Assembly (NCBI GenBank): GCA_013416795.1
Contig: RQSC01000032.1
Location: 544,064-608,063 of the forward strand
Direction: 5' to 3'
Origin: Prasinococcaceae sp. CCMP 1430
Lineage: Eukaryota > Prasinodermophyta > Palmophyllophyceae > Prasinococcales > Prasinococcaceae
DNA: 64,000 nt
Shown: positions 10,337 through 20,883 of the stretch, one piece after another
Layout: each line of letters starts with the position of its first letter
Position numbering within the stretch: position 1 is the stretch's first letter
Notes under the pieces: model-generated
Database searches by the model: none
Told to the model about the DNA's origin: nothing
Seen by the model: only the letters and a program-made list of their open reading frames with translations
Translations under genes and position numbers: made by a program

Positions 10337-11336
10337 ATGGCGGCGGCGGCGGAGGAGGGCTCGGACGCGTGGGAGGCGCTCAGGTGCGTCCTCGCGGCGC
10401 GGCGCGGCGCGCGTGCGCTTGGGGGCTGGGGTACGGGCGGTGCCGCCGTGCGAGAGACACCGGGAGAGAGTGCCCCCCCCCCTACACACGCACACACACA
10501 CACGGGCGCAAAGCGCGAGGCATGAGAAGGGGAGGGTGAGACGAGGGCTCGCCGGCGCGAGGGGAGAGTGGGAGAGCCAGGGGCTTGCACGAACGCTCGG
10601 GGGTGCGGGAGTGGGAGGACGAGGAGGGGAAGGGCAACGGGGGGTCGAGAGCATAGATACCACCGTGCAGGTGCCTTTCCCCGGGTCCAGCGGGTGCGGC
10701 CGTGCGAGCAGCCGCGGGCGCCGCGTCAGCGAGCGCGGCGCGGGGTACGCCGCCCGCGCGCGCACTCACTGTAGGCGTCGTGGGCGTCGGCCAGATGGGC
10801 GCGGGAATCGCGCAGGTCGCTGCGTCGGCGGGCCACGACGTGCTTCTCGCCGACGCGCGAGAGGGTGCTGTCGCAGCGGCGATCGAGGGGGCGCAGAGGA
10901 GGCTCCTCCGAGCAGCGCAGAAGGTGCGCCGCCCGCGATGTGCGGTACTCGGCGAATTCGCCGCACCGCACGTCGCGTCCTGCTCGCCGCTCGCCCTCGT
11001 CGCTCACGCCTCCCTGCGGCGTCCACCTTTGCCGGCCTCGCCTTTCGGCGCTCTGCTCACAGTCCGACCTCGACGAGGCCGAGGTCCACGCCACGGTCGC
11101 GCGCATGTCCGAGTCTGCGGGAGGTATCGCGGGGCTGGCGCCCTGCGACGTGGTGGTGGAGGCAGCGGCGGAGAGCGAGGTGCTCAAACGCGAGCTCTTC
11201 GAGCAAGTGTCGAACGTGGTCTCTGAAGACTGCGTGCTCGCCTCCAACACGTCGTCCATCTCCATCACGCGCATCGCCACAGCCGTCGAGAGGCCCGAGC
11301 GCGTCATCGGTGCGAGCGTGCCCCTGCCGGCTCTCG

Positions 11337-11381
<45 letters not shown>

Positions 11382-12027
11382 GCGCCGGCGACGATGCCGG
11401 CGAGCAGGTCATCGAGGTCGAATTGCACGACACCCCCCCCCCCCCCCCCCCCCCCCCCTTCGTCGAACGCGAGTCCCCGGCGCTGACACCCACTCACGCG
11501 CCCACGCGCGGGCAACCAACGGCGCTTGGCACGTGGCACCCGACTCCGACGCTCGAACGATAGGCATGCACTTCATGAACCCGGTGCCGCGTATGCGACT
11601 CGTCGAGGTCATTCGCGGCGCCGCGACGGACGACGCGACATTCGCGGCGACCGCTGCGCTCGCGGAGGGAATGGGCAAGACCGTGGTGACCTCGCGAGAC
11701 TTCCCTGGCTTCATCGTCAACCGCGTGCTCATGCCCATGATCAACGAGGCCTTTTTCGCGCTGCACGAAGGCGTGGCCACCGCGCACGACATCGACGCCG
11801 GCATGACGCTGGGCACCAACCAGCCGATGGGCCCGCTGACGCTCGCGGACTTCATCGGTCTCGACACATGCCTGGCCATCATGCGCGTGCTGCACGACGG
11901 GCTGGGGGACTCAAAGTACCGGCCGTGCCCGATGCTTGTACAGTACGTCGACGCCGGCTGGCACGGCCGCAAGGTTGGGCGCGGTGTCTACACCTACGAC
12001 GAGCCAAACGGCAAGGCCATGAATTGA
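10337..12027 (+). CDS. HADH: 3-hydroxyacyl-CoA dehydrogenase
   Basis: NAD-dependent oxidation of L-3-hydroxyacyl-CoA in fatty-acid beta-oxidation or butyryl-CoA metabolism. Proposed exons 10337-10383, 10671-10923, 11063-11309 and 11564-12027 join in phase and give 336 residues. The Rossmann motif [18 protein letters not shown] is near the N-terminus, then the family block [14 protein letters not shown], then [15 protein letters not shown] (carrying the catalytic-type His), and the C-terminal helical domain with [15 protein letters not shown]. Length and domain order match monofunctional HADH/PaaH proteins. Intron 1 (287 bases) is inferred; the N-terminal extension could be an organelle signal. 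Intron 3 carries two very long C runs. No obvious C-terminal SKL. Confidence 0.93.
11310..11563 (+). other. HADH intron 3 with C43 and C26 homopolymers
   Basis: The donor GTGCGAGCG and acceptor CGATAG are phase 1 on both sides, and splicing recreates the GMHFMNP block. Inside are 43 consecutive C (11337-11379) and 26 C (11433-11458), separated by a 53-base non-C island containing the inverted repeat GCCGGC...GCCGGC. The run lengths are as written in the assembly and may be inexact. Confidence 0.85.
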
Positions 12028-12332
12028 GCGCATGCCCGTGCGGGGCCGTCGCAGCACCTGCGCGCCGAAAGCGCGGGCGCGCGAGGCGCTCCGGCGGCGG
12101 CGGCCAGCCGCCCCGCGAGCCGCCTCGTCGGAGACGCGGCGAAACGCGGCGCACGAAGCAGCCGGTACCCTGCTTCGGTGGCGCCCACAGCTGAATGACA
12201 TGGCATCGGTTACACGCGCCGCGTGCGTGGCGGCGCCGAATGCGCCCACACCCCGCCCACCCCGCCCTCCGGTCTCTCCTCGCACACTGTACATAGTCAG
12301 GGCCGCACGGCCAGCGACTGTCCCCGCGACAC
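12028..12332. other. Intergenic between convergent HADH and desaturase
   Basis: About 300 bases holding both 3' ends. GC-rich, with no coding signal, RNA gene or clear poly(A) signal that I can identify. Confidence 0.5.
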
Positions 12333-14037
12333 CTACATCTTGACGGGCCTGTTGTAAACCCACGAGATGCGCGCGTCCACCGGCTCCTTGTTGAGCGACT
12401 TGGCGCGCTTCTCCGCGCGCTCGGCGAGCCTGCGGATGCGCGCCGGCAGCTTGAGCAGGTACTCCTGGCTCGCGCCCGCGTCGCCGAGCACGGCCATGTC
12501 CGCGATCTTCCACTTCTTGTTCAAGTGCTCCACGATGTCGGCGTAGTCCATCGCCGTGTACACGCCCTGCTTCTCCGCCACCGCCGAGAACTCGGTCCAC
12601 AGGTTCTCGTTCTCGCCGTCATACATGAGGTGCGCGGGCATGACGATCTGCTTCCTCATCATGTCCTCGTACGCAGCCATGGTGCCCTCGGGGTCCACCG
12701 AGAAGAGCTTCTCGACCACCATCTGGTACGCCGCCTCGTGCCGCGCCTCGTCTGCGGCCACCAGGCCGCAGATCTTGCCCAGCATGTCGTCGCCGGCAGC
12801 CCTGGCGAGCAGGCGCGTGTTGCTGTGCGAGATCTTGGTGGCGCGCTCCTGGAAGGAAGTGTACAGGTAACCCAGGTACGGGTTGTTGTCTGTCTTGGGG
12901 TCCATGCCGCTGCCGATGAGATACTGAATGGTCCTCTCCACCGCGACCATGTCCACGCGTCCGGTCATCCACAGGTACTTGTTCATTAGGTCGCCGTGGC
13001 GGTTCTCCTCCGCCTGCGCGCGCGCGCGCGAGCGCGGCGCGCGAGCGCCGCATGAATGTGGGCGAGGGCACGCGGGCACGGTCGCACGCATCGTCAGTGC
13101 ACGCACGCCATGCGCCCCTACGCGGCCCCCGGCGCACAGTCGCGGGATCCCCCCCCCCCCCCCCCCCGCGCGCGAGCGCGCGTGCATGGGGCCCTCTCGC
13201 GCACGCACCGTCCACGCGCGCGTCCAGCGCGCCCACGCCCCGGTGTCGGCACCAGTGTTATCCTTGGTGCCGTCGAGGGTGTTAAGCATGCTCTGGTACG
13301 TGGGGAGCGCCTCCTCAGTGATCATGTCGCCCACCACCGAAACGATCACCTCGTCCGGGATATCCGCGCAGCGCTCCTGGATGTCGCGAATCGCGTCGAG
13401 GAACTCTGCGCGCGGGTCGCGGAGCGCCGGGGTTGCGTTGGTGGGCGGCGGCGGCGGTGGTGGGACGGCGTCAGGAGGACTGGACTCGCGCGAATCCTCG
13501 CCCACGGACGATCGGAAGGCGGCGGCGCTCGCTGGCACGCCGGCGCGCCGGAGCGCCGGCGCGCGTCGCGCTCTCGTGCCCGCGCGCGGGGCGGACGCGG
13601 GCGCACGCACCCTCGCCGCTGGACGGGTCGGGCAGGAAGTCCTGCGGCTGCCAGCTCTTCTCGACGGGCTTGAGCATGGGGATGAGCTTCTCGTCCGCCC
13701 AACCGTCGAGCGACTCGACGATCTCCAGCTGCTCCCTGGACAGATTGAAGCGATCCGCCGCGCGGCGCTGGCCCGACACTGCCACGGCCGCGCGCGGCAC
13801 CACGCGCGCCTGCCGCGCCGTCGTGGCCTGCTCGGCGTGGCTAATGGCGCTGCTATGGGGACTGTGGGCCGAGGCGCGCGCGGCATCCGCTCGCCCGCGC
13901 TCCCCATCATTCCGCACTGGTCCTTGGCGACTCGGGTTCGCTCGCTCGCGCCGTTCGCTCGCGCGGATTCTGCCGAATCCGCGCGCGCGGCGGGCACGGA
14001 AAAACAATCGGGCGCGCGCGCGCCCTCTGGGCCACAC
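12333..14037 (-). CDS. SAD: Stearoyl-ACP delta-9 desaturase (plastid type)
   Basis: Soluble di-iron enzyme that puts the first double bond into stearoyl-ACP in the plastid stroma. Exons: 13611 and upstream, 13209-13405, and 12333-13013; the joins reproduce the plant protein block by block. The first part carries [13 protein letters not shown]; the middle [20 protein letters not shown] and ARWTRAWT. The last exon opens with the iron ligand motif EENRHGD and has the second one, ADEARHE, then [16 protein letters not shown]. Acceptor CGCGCAG at 13406 was chosen because it restores the plant spacing from LPDP to the DIPDE-type block exactly. No in-frame ATG precedes the first block (14037 is a GTG), so the start and transit peptide are unresolved; ATGs on this strand near 13910 are in another frame. 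Confidence 0.93.
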
Positions 14038-15051
14038 GCCGCGCGCGCGCGGGGGCGCCGGGTTTTCGCGCCGCGGGTTTGGTTTTCGCGCGAGGCGCCC
14101 GCGAAATGCGAAGGCGCCGCGAAACCGCGAAACCGACGGGAGGCGGGTCCGGGCGGTTCGGGGTCGGGCGCGCCGCGCGGGCGCCGCGCCGGAGCCTCAC
14201 CGCCCCGCCGAGGTCGGTTCGAAAGGGAAAAGAAGGGGCGTCAAGCCGGGGCGGGAGGAATCGCGTGTTTAAGGGTTTAATAATAGGGTTTGTGGTCCCA
14301 AAATCGCGGGAGGGGGGGCTCGCGCGCGCGCGGTCGCGAAACGAACACGAAAACGCCGCGAAGCGTCGGCCGGGGCCCGCACCAAACATCCGAGCCCTTC
14401 CCAGCTCTCTAACTCTCCCCCCCCTCCCCAATCCTCCGCGCGGTCGCACGACAGACGAGACGGAGGAGTTCGTGGGCGCGCGCTCGCCTGTCTGTGAGTG
14501 TGTCACCGGGCCAGGCCGCGCACCCCACCGGCCCCGGCCCCGGCGGGGGCGCACGCGGCGCGCGCGCTCAAACGCCCGGCCACCCGGCCACGCAAGCAAG
14601 CAAAACATGCAAGCCAGCAAGCCAGCAAGCGAGCACAAAAACGCGCTGCGCGCGCGAGTCGACATGCATGTGGGCCGTGTGCATGCGCGACAGTCTGATG
14701 GCCGTACTACGCCGTGGGTGATGTTGTTGTTGACGCACGTGTGCGAGCGAGTCGACGGCTTTTTCCGCGCGGCCGGCGGGCGGCGCTCGGCGGGCTCGCG
14801 CCGCTACGCTCCGCGGTTCCGCGGCCTCGCGCCGGCTCCCTTCGGATGCGTTTCGGGGTGCGGTCGCGGGGGCTCGTCGAGGGCGGGCGCGCGCGCCGCA
14901 AATCGAAATTCCGGAAAGCGCGGCGGCGCGCAGGGCGAAAGCGCGCTCCGGAAAAAGAGCAAAATATCTCTGCAAGCACGCCGGTGCCACAGCGGGCGCT
15001 CGCGCGCACCGCCGCAGACCGCCCTCCCTGCAGCGCGCGCCCTCGCCCGAT
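14038..15051. other. Divergent promoter region, desaturase / PDH-E2
   Basis: About 1 kb with no convincing body of coding sequence, although first exons of either neighbour may lie here. It contains a lower-GC island at 14264-14300 with a telo-box, a run of AAGC-type short repeats around 14592-14632, and E2F-like GC/T mixtures near 14760. Confidence 0.5.
14284..14291 (-). promoter_or_regulatory. Telo-box-like element
   Basis: TAGGGTTT (AAACCCTA on the minus strand), with TTTAAGGGTTTAA just before it, in the AT-richer island between the desaturase and PDH-E2 genes. The same element recurs at other gene starts in this window. Functional role is inferred from plant telo-boxes. Confidence 0.55.
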
Positions 15052-16435
15052 TTGCCCTCCTCGCACTGCGCGGCTGACGCCAGGCGGAGCACCTCGGGCC
15101 AGCGGGCGGCGTCCGGCGCGCGTTCGCACGCGTTCGGATTCGGCGCGCGCGCGTTCGCCTCGCTGCCGCCGCACACGGTGCTCGAGATGCCCGCGCTGAG
15201 CCCGACGATGGAGAAGGGCAACATCGCAGAGTGGGCGAAGAAGGAGGGAGACGCCGTGAGCGAGGGCGACGTGCTGGCGACCATCGAGACGGACAAGAGC
15301 ACCATGGCGTGGGAGGTCCTCGAGGAGGGATACGTGGCCAAGATCCTCAAGCCCGACGGGTCCGAGGACGTCGCCGTCGGAGAGGTCGTCGCGGTGATGG
15401 TCGAGGAGGAGGCCGACGTCGCCGCGTTCGCCGACGTGAGCGCCGACGCGCTGGGCGGCGGTGGGCAGGCTCCCGCGGCGCCGGAGGCGCCCGCGGCTGG
15501 GGACTGCGCATGCTCAGCCCCGCCGACCGCCCGCTGCTGCCGCCGCGGCGCCGGCCGCGGTCGGCGAGCGTGTGTTCGCGAGCCCTGCCGCGCGGAAGCT
15601 CGCCGCCGAGAGCGGCATCGACGTGTCCACCCTGACGGCCACTGGCGCGCGCATCACCAAGAGCGATGTGGAGGCCGCCATCGGGGCAGCCGCCCCCGCC
15701 GCCGGCGCCCCTTCTGCAGCAGCGGCGCGCGTGCCCTCGGCGGAGCCTGGCCAGTCGTACGTCGACGTGCCGCACACGCAGATTCGCCGCATCACGGCGG
15801 CGCGCCTGTGCGAGTCCAAGCAGACGGTGCCGCACTACTACCTCACCGCGGACGTGCGCATGGACCGGGTGGCGGCCATGCGCGCGGAGCTCAAGGAGGC
15901 GGGCATCAAGGTGTCCGTCAACGACTTCGTCATGAAGGCGGCGGCGATGGCGCTCATGGACGTGCCGGGCGTCAACGCACAGTGGACGGACGACGCCACG
16001 CGCATGTTCAGCAGCGCCGACATCTCGGTGGCGGTGCAGACCGACCACGGCCTCATGGTGCCCATCGTGACCGGATGCGAGGCCAAGCGCGTCTCGGAGA
16101 TCTCTGCCAAGGTGCGCGAGCTCGCTGGCAAGGCCAAGGCCAACAAGCTGCTGCCTGAGGAATTCACAGGCGGCACCTTCACGATCTCGAATCTGGGCAT
16201 GTACGGCGTCAAGCACTTCGCGGCGATCATCAACCCGCCCCAGGCGGCCATCCTGGCAGTCGGCGGCTCCGAGGCCCGGCTCGTGCCCACCGACTGCGAG
16301 CGCGGCTTCGCCACGCAGCACTTCATGCATGTCACGCTCAGCCTCGATCACAGAGTGGTGGACGGCGCAATGGGCGCCGAGTGGCTGCAGGCGTTCAAGC
16401 GCCATATCGAGGCGCCCGCTGCCATGCTCGCGTGA
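15052..16435 (+). CDS. DLAT: Dihydrolipoamide acetyltransferase (PDH E2)
   Basis: E2 core of pyruvate dehydrogenase, which makes acetyl-CoA. Exons 15052-15435 and 15518-16435 join at GTGAGC/CTCAG in phase 0 (433 residues from 15052). One lipoyl domain carries the lipoylated Lys in [11 protein letters not shown]; the E3-binding domain follows ([20 protein letters not shown]), then the catalytic domain ending in [15 protein letters not shown] with the active-site His and Asp. The [20 protein letters not shown] stretch looks like a mitochondrial presequence cleavage region as in animal and plant mitochondrial E2. The codon at 15052 is TTG, and the only in-frame ATG (15187) is already inside the lipoyl domain, so a 5' exon carrying the start is missing. 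Confidence 0.95.
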
Positions 16436-16656
16436 GCGAGCGCCGCGCGCGGCGCGCGCACGACCGCGGCCATTCTTTCGCCCTCTGGACACAAATACGC
16501 GACGTCTGTTCGCCGCGACGGCGCGCCTGGACGGCCAGCGCGTGCTGTAACCAATTTAACTTATCGAACGAAAATTATCGGGCGTGAGCGCCGCGCGGCA
16601 TGCGTGACGTGCGCTCGCCAGCACCACGCACGCTGCGCGGCGTCTGCGAGCGGCGC

Positions 16657-18389
16657 TTAGGCGGTCACCTTGGCCTTGAGGAAGTCCTCGATGATGGCCA
16701 CCTCCTTCTTGGAGCCCGTGAAGAGCGGCACGCGCTGGTGCACCTCCTCGGGCACGATCTCCAGCACGCGGCCCTTGCCGTCCGAGCCCGCGCCACCAGC
16801 CTGCTCAGCGATGAAGGACATGGGCGCGCACTCGTACAGCAGCCTCAGCTTGCCGTTGGGGTTCTTGGAGTCGCCCGGGTAGCCGTACACGCCGCCGTAG
16901 AGCATGGTGCGGTGGAAGTCGCCCACGAGCGAGCCGATGTAGCGCGCCGAGTAGGCCTTGGAGCCCGGGCCCTCCGGCGCCTTGGTGAAGTTGATGTAGT
17001 CCTGCATGCCCTCGGACCAGTTGGCGGCGTTGCCCTCGTTGAACGAGTAGATCTTGCCCTCCTCGGGGATCTTGACGTTGTCGTGGCTGAGGATGAACTC
17101 GCCAACGGAGGGGTCGAGGGTGAAGCCGTACACGCCGTTCCCGACGGTGAGCACGAGGATCACCGACGACGAGTACATGCAGTAGCCGGCGCACACCAGG
17201 TTCTCGCCCGGCTGGCACACGTTGACGATGCAGTTCTGCGTCACCTCGTCGATCTCGGCGGTGCCGTCCTCGCCCCTAGGCGAGCGTCGCACGCACCAGC
17301 GTCGGCGGTGCGAGGCGACGCGTGTCAGCACACCGCCTGTGGCCACCGGGCCGCTCGCTGCGCGCGTGGGCGGGTAGGCGAGCACTCGAGCGCCTGCGCG
17401 CTCGAGTGTGGCGGGTAGGGTGGGGTAGGGTGTGGTGTGGTGGGGGTGGGGGGGCAGAGCGGGCGGGCGCGCGGGCGCGCTGAGGCTCGCGGCCGCGGGC
17501 CAACGCACCAGGTGGGCACGCACGACTCGGTGGGCTCGTAGATGCCCCAGATCGAGCCGGTGGAGACAGCGGCGTCGATGTTGGACGAGCCGTCAAGCGG
17601 GTCGAACACGCAGATGTACTTGCCGTCCTTGGAGGACTCGACGGCCACCGGCACGTCCTCCTCCTCCGAGGCGATGATGCCCGTGCGGCCCGACTGCTCG
17701 AGGCAGTTGCAGAACACCTCGTTGGAGATCACGTCGAGCTTCTTCTGGTCCTCGCCCTGCACGTTCTGCTCGCCCTGGAGGCCTGCAGGGCGCGCGCATC
17801 GCAGAGGGCGCGGTAACGCGCAGCGCGACGTTGGCGCGCGCGCGCACGAGCGCACGTGCGCCCGCGGCGTGGCATGCACGGCGTCAGCAAAACGGCATGC
17901 GGGCGCGCCGGCGCGAGGCGAGGCACGGCGCAACCGCAGCGCGGCCAGGCCTGTGCGCGCGCCGCGCCCGACGGAGGAGCGACTGCGGCCGCTGCGCGCG
18001 ATGCCCACGCAGCCTCGCCGCAGGGCGCACGCTCGGTCGCGCTCTGCCCGCGTCACGCTCGCAGCCGCCCGCGTCGCGCTGCGTACCGGTGAGGTTGGAG
18101 ATGCCAGCGCGCTGCACGAGGTTGGCAATCTGCTTGCAGGCGGTGCCGATGGACGACAGCACGGTGGCGAGCTCGTTGTCGATGCGGCCCTCGCGCTCCT
18201 CGGTCAGCAGCCACGTGTTGAAGGTCGACATCTTGTAGGACGACGCCGACGCCTGCACCGTGCCCGCGCGGCGAGCGGCCGCGCGCGAGGCGCGCACGGC
18301 CGNCGTCGATGACGCGCGGCGGCCGGCTGCGCGCGACGGCAGCCACACGCTCGCCTCGGCGCGCGCGCGAGCAGATAAGACAACATCAT
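16657..18389 (-). CDS. FBP: Chloroplast fructose-1,6-bisphosphatase
   Basis: Calvin-cycle phosphatase. Exons: 18087 and upstream, 17509-17782, and 16657-17275; all joins are GT/AG with matching phase. The core begins at MSTFNTWLLTEERE and carries the metal site FDPLDGSSNID and the block SARYIGSLVGDFHRTMLYGG. The redox loop is present: Cys in ESCVPTW, then NCIVNVCQPG, which are the three Cys of thioredoxin-regulated plastid FBPases. The loop is interrupted by the second intron. The N-terminus should be a transit peptide; an ATG ATG at 18384-18389 opens a plausible one (MMLSYLLARAPRR) but in a different frame, and the single N at 18303 lies between, so the base count there is probably wrong. 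Confidence 0.93.
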
Positions 18390-18882
18390 GTTGTCTCGAC
18401 ACCGCCAGCCCAGCGCGCGCGAGGCGGGGCGCGGCGTACATCGACGGACACTTTCGGGTCATTATCTGTGTGCGCGCGCGCGCGAGCGCCGCCGACCGAG
18501 GCGCGCGCGCGCGTCGCGCACCCAGGGAACGACCCGGGCGGGCGCGCGCGGGCGCCCGTTTTTTTTTGTGTATGGCTTTTTATTTTATTTTATTTTCATT
18601 TTAATTTTTGCCCGCACGCACAGCGCCCCCCCTCGCACGTGGCCTGCCGCGCTGTCGAAATTCACACCCGCCTTCTCAGAGTGACCCAAACCGCGGAATA
18701 TTCCGCAATCGATCCACATGACTCCGCTGGTATTGACCCTAAAAGATCGAACCCTAACGTGAGGTTGGTTGGGAACAAAGTGATGGTTGATGGCGGAGGC
18801 GACGCGCGGGGTTTAAACCCTGAATTTCGAGCGCTCGCGTGCCGCGCTCGCGAGGCGGCCGCCGGCGGGGGGGCGCGCGCGT
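18390..18882. other. FBPase / PurK-PurE promoter region
   Basis: AT-richer spacer between divergent genes. It holds a T-rich stretch (18560-18610) that includes TTTTAATTTTTGCCC at 18599-18613, an identical 15-mer to one at 63786-63800, and two CCCTAA cores at 18737-18757. No RNA gene recognised. Confidence 0.5.
18750..18757 (+). promoter_or_regulatory. Telo-box core AACCCTAA
   Basis: GAACCCTAACG 130 bases upstream of the PurK-PurE frame and about 360 bases upstream of the FBPase start; GACCCTAAAA lies 14 bases earlier. Part of the recurrent set described in the findings. Confidence 0.5.
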
Positions 18883-20700
18883 GTGTGCGTGCGCGGGCCT
18901 AGTCGCACCGTGTCTGGCACGAGGACTCTGGCGGCGCGCGCAGAGGCGGGGGGGCTGCCGCGCGAGGCGATCGTGGGCGTCCTCGGCGGTGGTCAGCTGG
19001 GCCGCATGGCGGCGCTCGCGGCCGCGCCGATGGGCGTGAAGCTCGCGTTCCTCGACCCGGCCGGCGATGAGTGCTCGGCGGCGTGCTGCGCGGCCTTCGT
19101 GCAGAAGGGCTCCTTCCGCGACGCGGAGCAGATTGCCGAGTTCGCCAAGAAGGTCGATGTGCTCACGGTGGAGATCGAGCACGTCGACTGCGACGCGCTC
19201 GAGGCGGCCGCCGCTCAGGCGGACGTGGAAGTCCATCCGTCGCCGGCGACCATCCGCATCATCCAGGACAAGTGCGCGCAGAAGGAGTACTTTGAGGCGG
19301 CCGGCGTGCCGCTGCCGCGCTACCGCTCCGTCGCCAACACTGAGGAGCTGCGCGAGGCCGCGGCCGACTTCGGAATGCCGCTGATGATCAAGGCGAAGCG
19401 CCTGGCATACGATGGCCGAGGCAACGCCGTCGCGAAGAGCGCAGCCGAGCTTGAGTCGGCGGTGGAGTCCCTGGGCGGCTTCGAGACAGGGCTGTACGTC
19501 GAGCAGTGGGCGCCCTTCGTCTCGGAGCTCGCGGTGATGGTTGTGCGCGGCGCCGGCGGCGAGGCGGCGAGCTACCCCGTGGTAGAGACGCGCCACGAGA
19601 ACTCTATTCTGGACACGGTGGAGGCGCCGGCGGCGGTGCCGCATAAGGTGGCGCGCAAGGCGCGCAAGGCGGCGGAGATGGCCATCAAGGCGCTTCCCGA
19701 CGGCGCGCGCGGCATCTACGGCGTGGAGCTCTTCCTCATGCCCGATGGCGAGGTGCTGCTCAACGAGGTGGCGCCGCGGCCGCACAACTCGGGCCACTAC
19801 ACCATCGAGGCGTGCCAGTGCTCCCAATTCGAGAACCACGTGCGCGCGGTGCTGGGATGGCCGCTCGGCTCGACTGACATGCAGGTCGGCGGGGCGGTGA
19901 TGTACAACATCCTCGGCGAGGCGCAGGACTCCACGGAGGGCGCCCGCATCGCCGAGGCGACGCTCGGCGCCGCGCTCGCGACGCCCGGCACGGCCACGCA
20001 CTGGTACGACAAAGGCGAGGTGCGCTTCGCGCGCAAGATGGGCCACATCACCACGGTGGGCCACACCATGGCCGAGGCCCGCGCGTCACTGGCGGCCGTG
20101 CGCGCTCGCCGCGAGGCGGTCCTCGCCGGCGGCGCGGCGTCAGACGCGCAGACGGAGAGCGTGCACACCGCAGCGCCCATGGTGGGCATCATAATGGGCA
20201 GCGACAGCGACCTTCCCACCATGCGCGCGGCCGCCGAGGCGCTCGACGAGCTCGGCGTCGGCTGCGAGGTGACCATCGTGAGCGCGCACCGTACGCCCGA
20301 GCGCATGTTCGAGTACGCACGCTCCGCGGCCGCCCGCGGCCTGCGTTGCATCATCGCTGGCGCGGGCGGTGCCGCCCACCTGCCGGGCATGGTGGCAGCC
20401 ATGACGCCGCTGCCGGTGATCGGCGTGCCCTGCACGCCCTCAACCGCCGCGGGCCTGTCGGGCGTGGACGCAGCGCTCAGCATCCTGCAAATGCCCAAGG
20501 GCGTGCCGGTGGCGACGGTCGCCATTGGCAACGCCGCCAATGCTGGTCTTCTGGCGGCGCGCATCGTGGGCGCGGTCGACCCCGCCGTGAGGGAGGCCAT
20601 GGAGCGTTACCAGGACAACATGGAGAGAACTGTGCTGGTGAAGGCGGAGGCGCTGAACGAGGAGGGCTATTCCGACTACCTGGAGAAGCGCGGCATGTGA
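18883..20700 (+). CDS. ADE2: AIR carboxylase, PurK-PurE fusion (ADE2 type)
   Basis: Purine synthesis enzyme that converts aminoimidazole ribonucleotide to CAIR. Single open frame of 605 codons. The N-terminal half is the PurK ATP-grasp domain: [26 protein letters not shown], and [17 protein letters not shown]. The C-terminal half is Pur[25 protein letters not shown] and [12 protein letters not shown], ending in the usual [13 protein letters not shown] block. The domain order is that of fungal and plant ADE2. The frame opens at GTG 18883; the first in-frame ATG (19006) falls inside the ATP-grasp glycine loop, so the true ATG lies in an unrecognised 5' exon. No introns are needed in the body. 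Confidence 0.95.
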   Translation: MCVRGPSRTVSGTRTLAARAEAGGLPREAIVGVLGGGQLGRMAALAAAPMGVKLAFLDPAGDECSAACCAAFVQKGSFRDAEQIAEFAKKVDVLTVEIEHVDCDALEAAAAQADVEVHPSPATIRIIQDKCAQKEYFEAAGVPLPRYRSVANTEELREAAADFGMPLMIKAKRLAYDGRGNAVAKSAAELESAVESLGGFETGLYVEQWAPFVSELAVMVVRGAGGEAASYPVVETRHENSILDTVEAPAAVPHKVARKARKAAEMAIKALPDGARGIYGVELFLMPDGEVLLNEVAPRPHNSGHYTIEACQCSQFENHVRAVLGWPLGSTDMQVGGAVMYNILGEAQDSTEGARIAEATLGAALATPGTATHWYDKGEVRFARKMGHITTVGHTMAEARASLAAVRARREAVLAGGAASDAQTESVHTAAPMVGIIMGSDSDLPTMRAAAEALDELGVGCEVTIVSAHRTPERMFEYARSAAARGLRCIIAGAGGAAHLPGMVAAMTPLPVIGVPCTPSTAAGLSGVDAALSILQMPKGVPVATVAIGNAANAGLLAARIVGAVDPAVREAMERYQDNMERTVLVKAEALNEEGYSDYLEKRGM

Positions 20701-20883
20701 CGTCTCTAGTGGCGGGTGAAGGCGCCAGCTGTGGGCAATCGACGGCGGTAATTATAGTAGCCACGGCGGCACTCTTAGCTTACTGGCGATTTGGAGCTGC
20801 GCTGCAGATGACGGGCTCGCCGACCGACCAAACGTGCGCGCGCGTGGGTGTGGCGCAAGCGGCGGCGTGTCCGGGCGGGCCGC

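Noticed and set aside
9262-10590. Minus-strand frame of 442 codons in the HADH upstream region
   Set aside because: Arg/Pro/Ala-rich with no ordered segment; overlaps promoter and HADH exon 1; typical of stop-poor GC-rich DNA.
18754-20064. Minus-strand frame of about 430 codons opposite PurK-PurE
   Set aside because: Antisense shadow of a clear enzyme.
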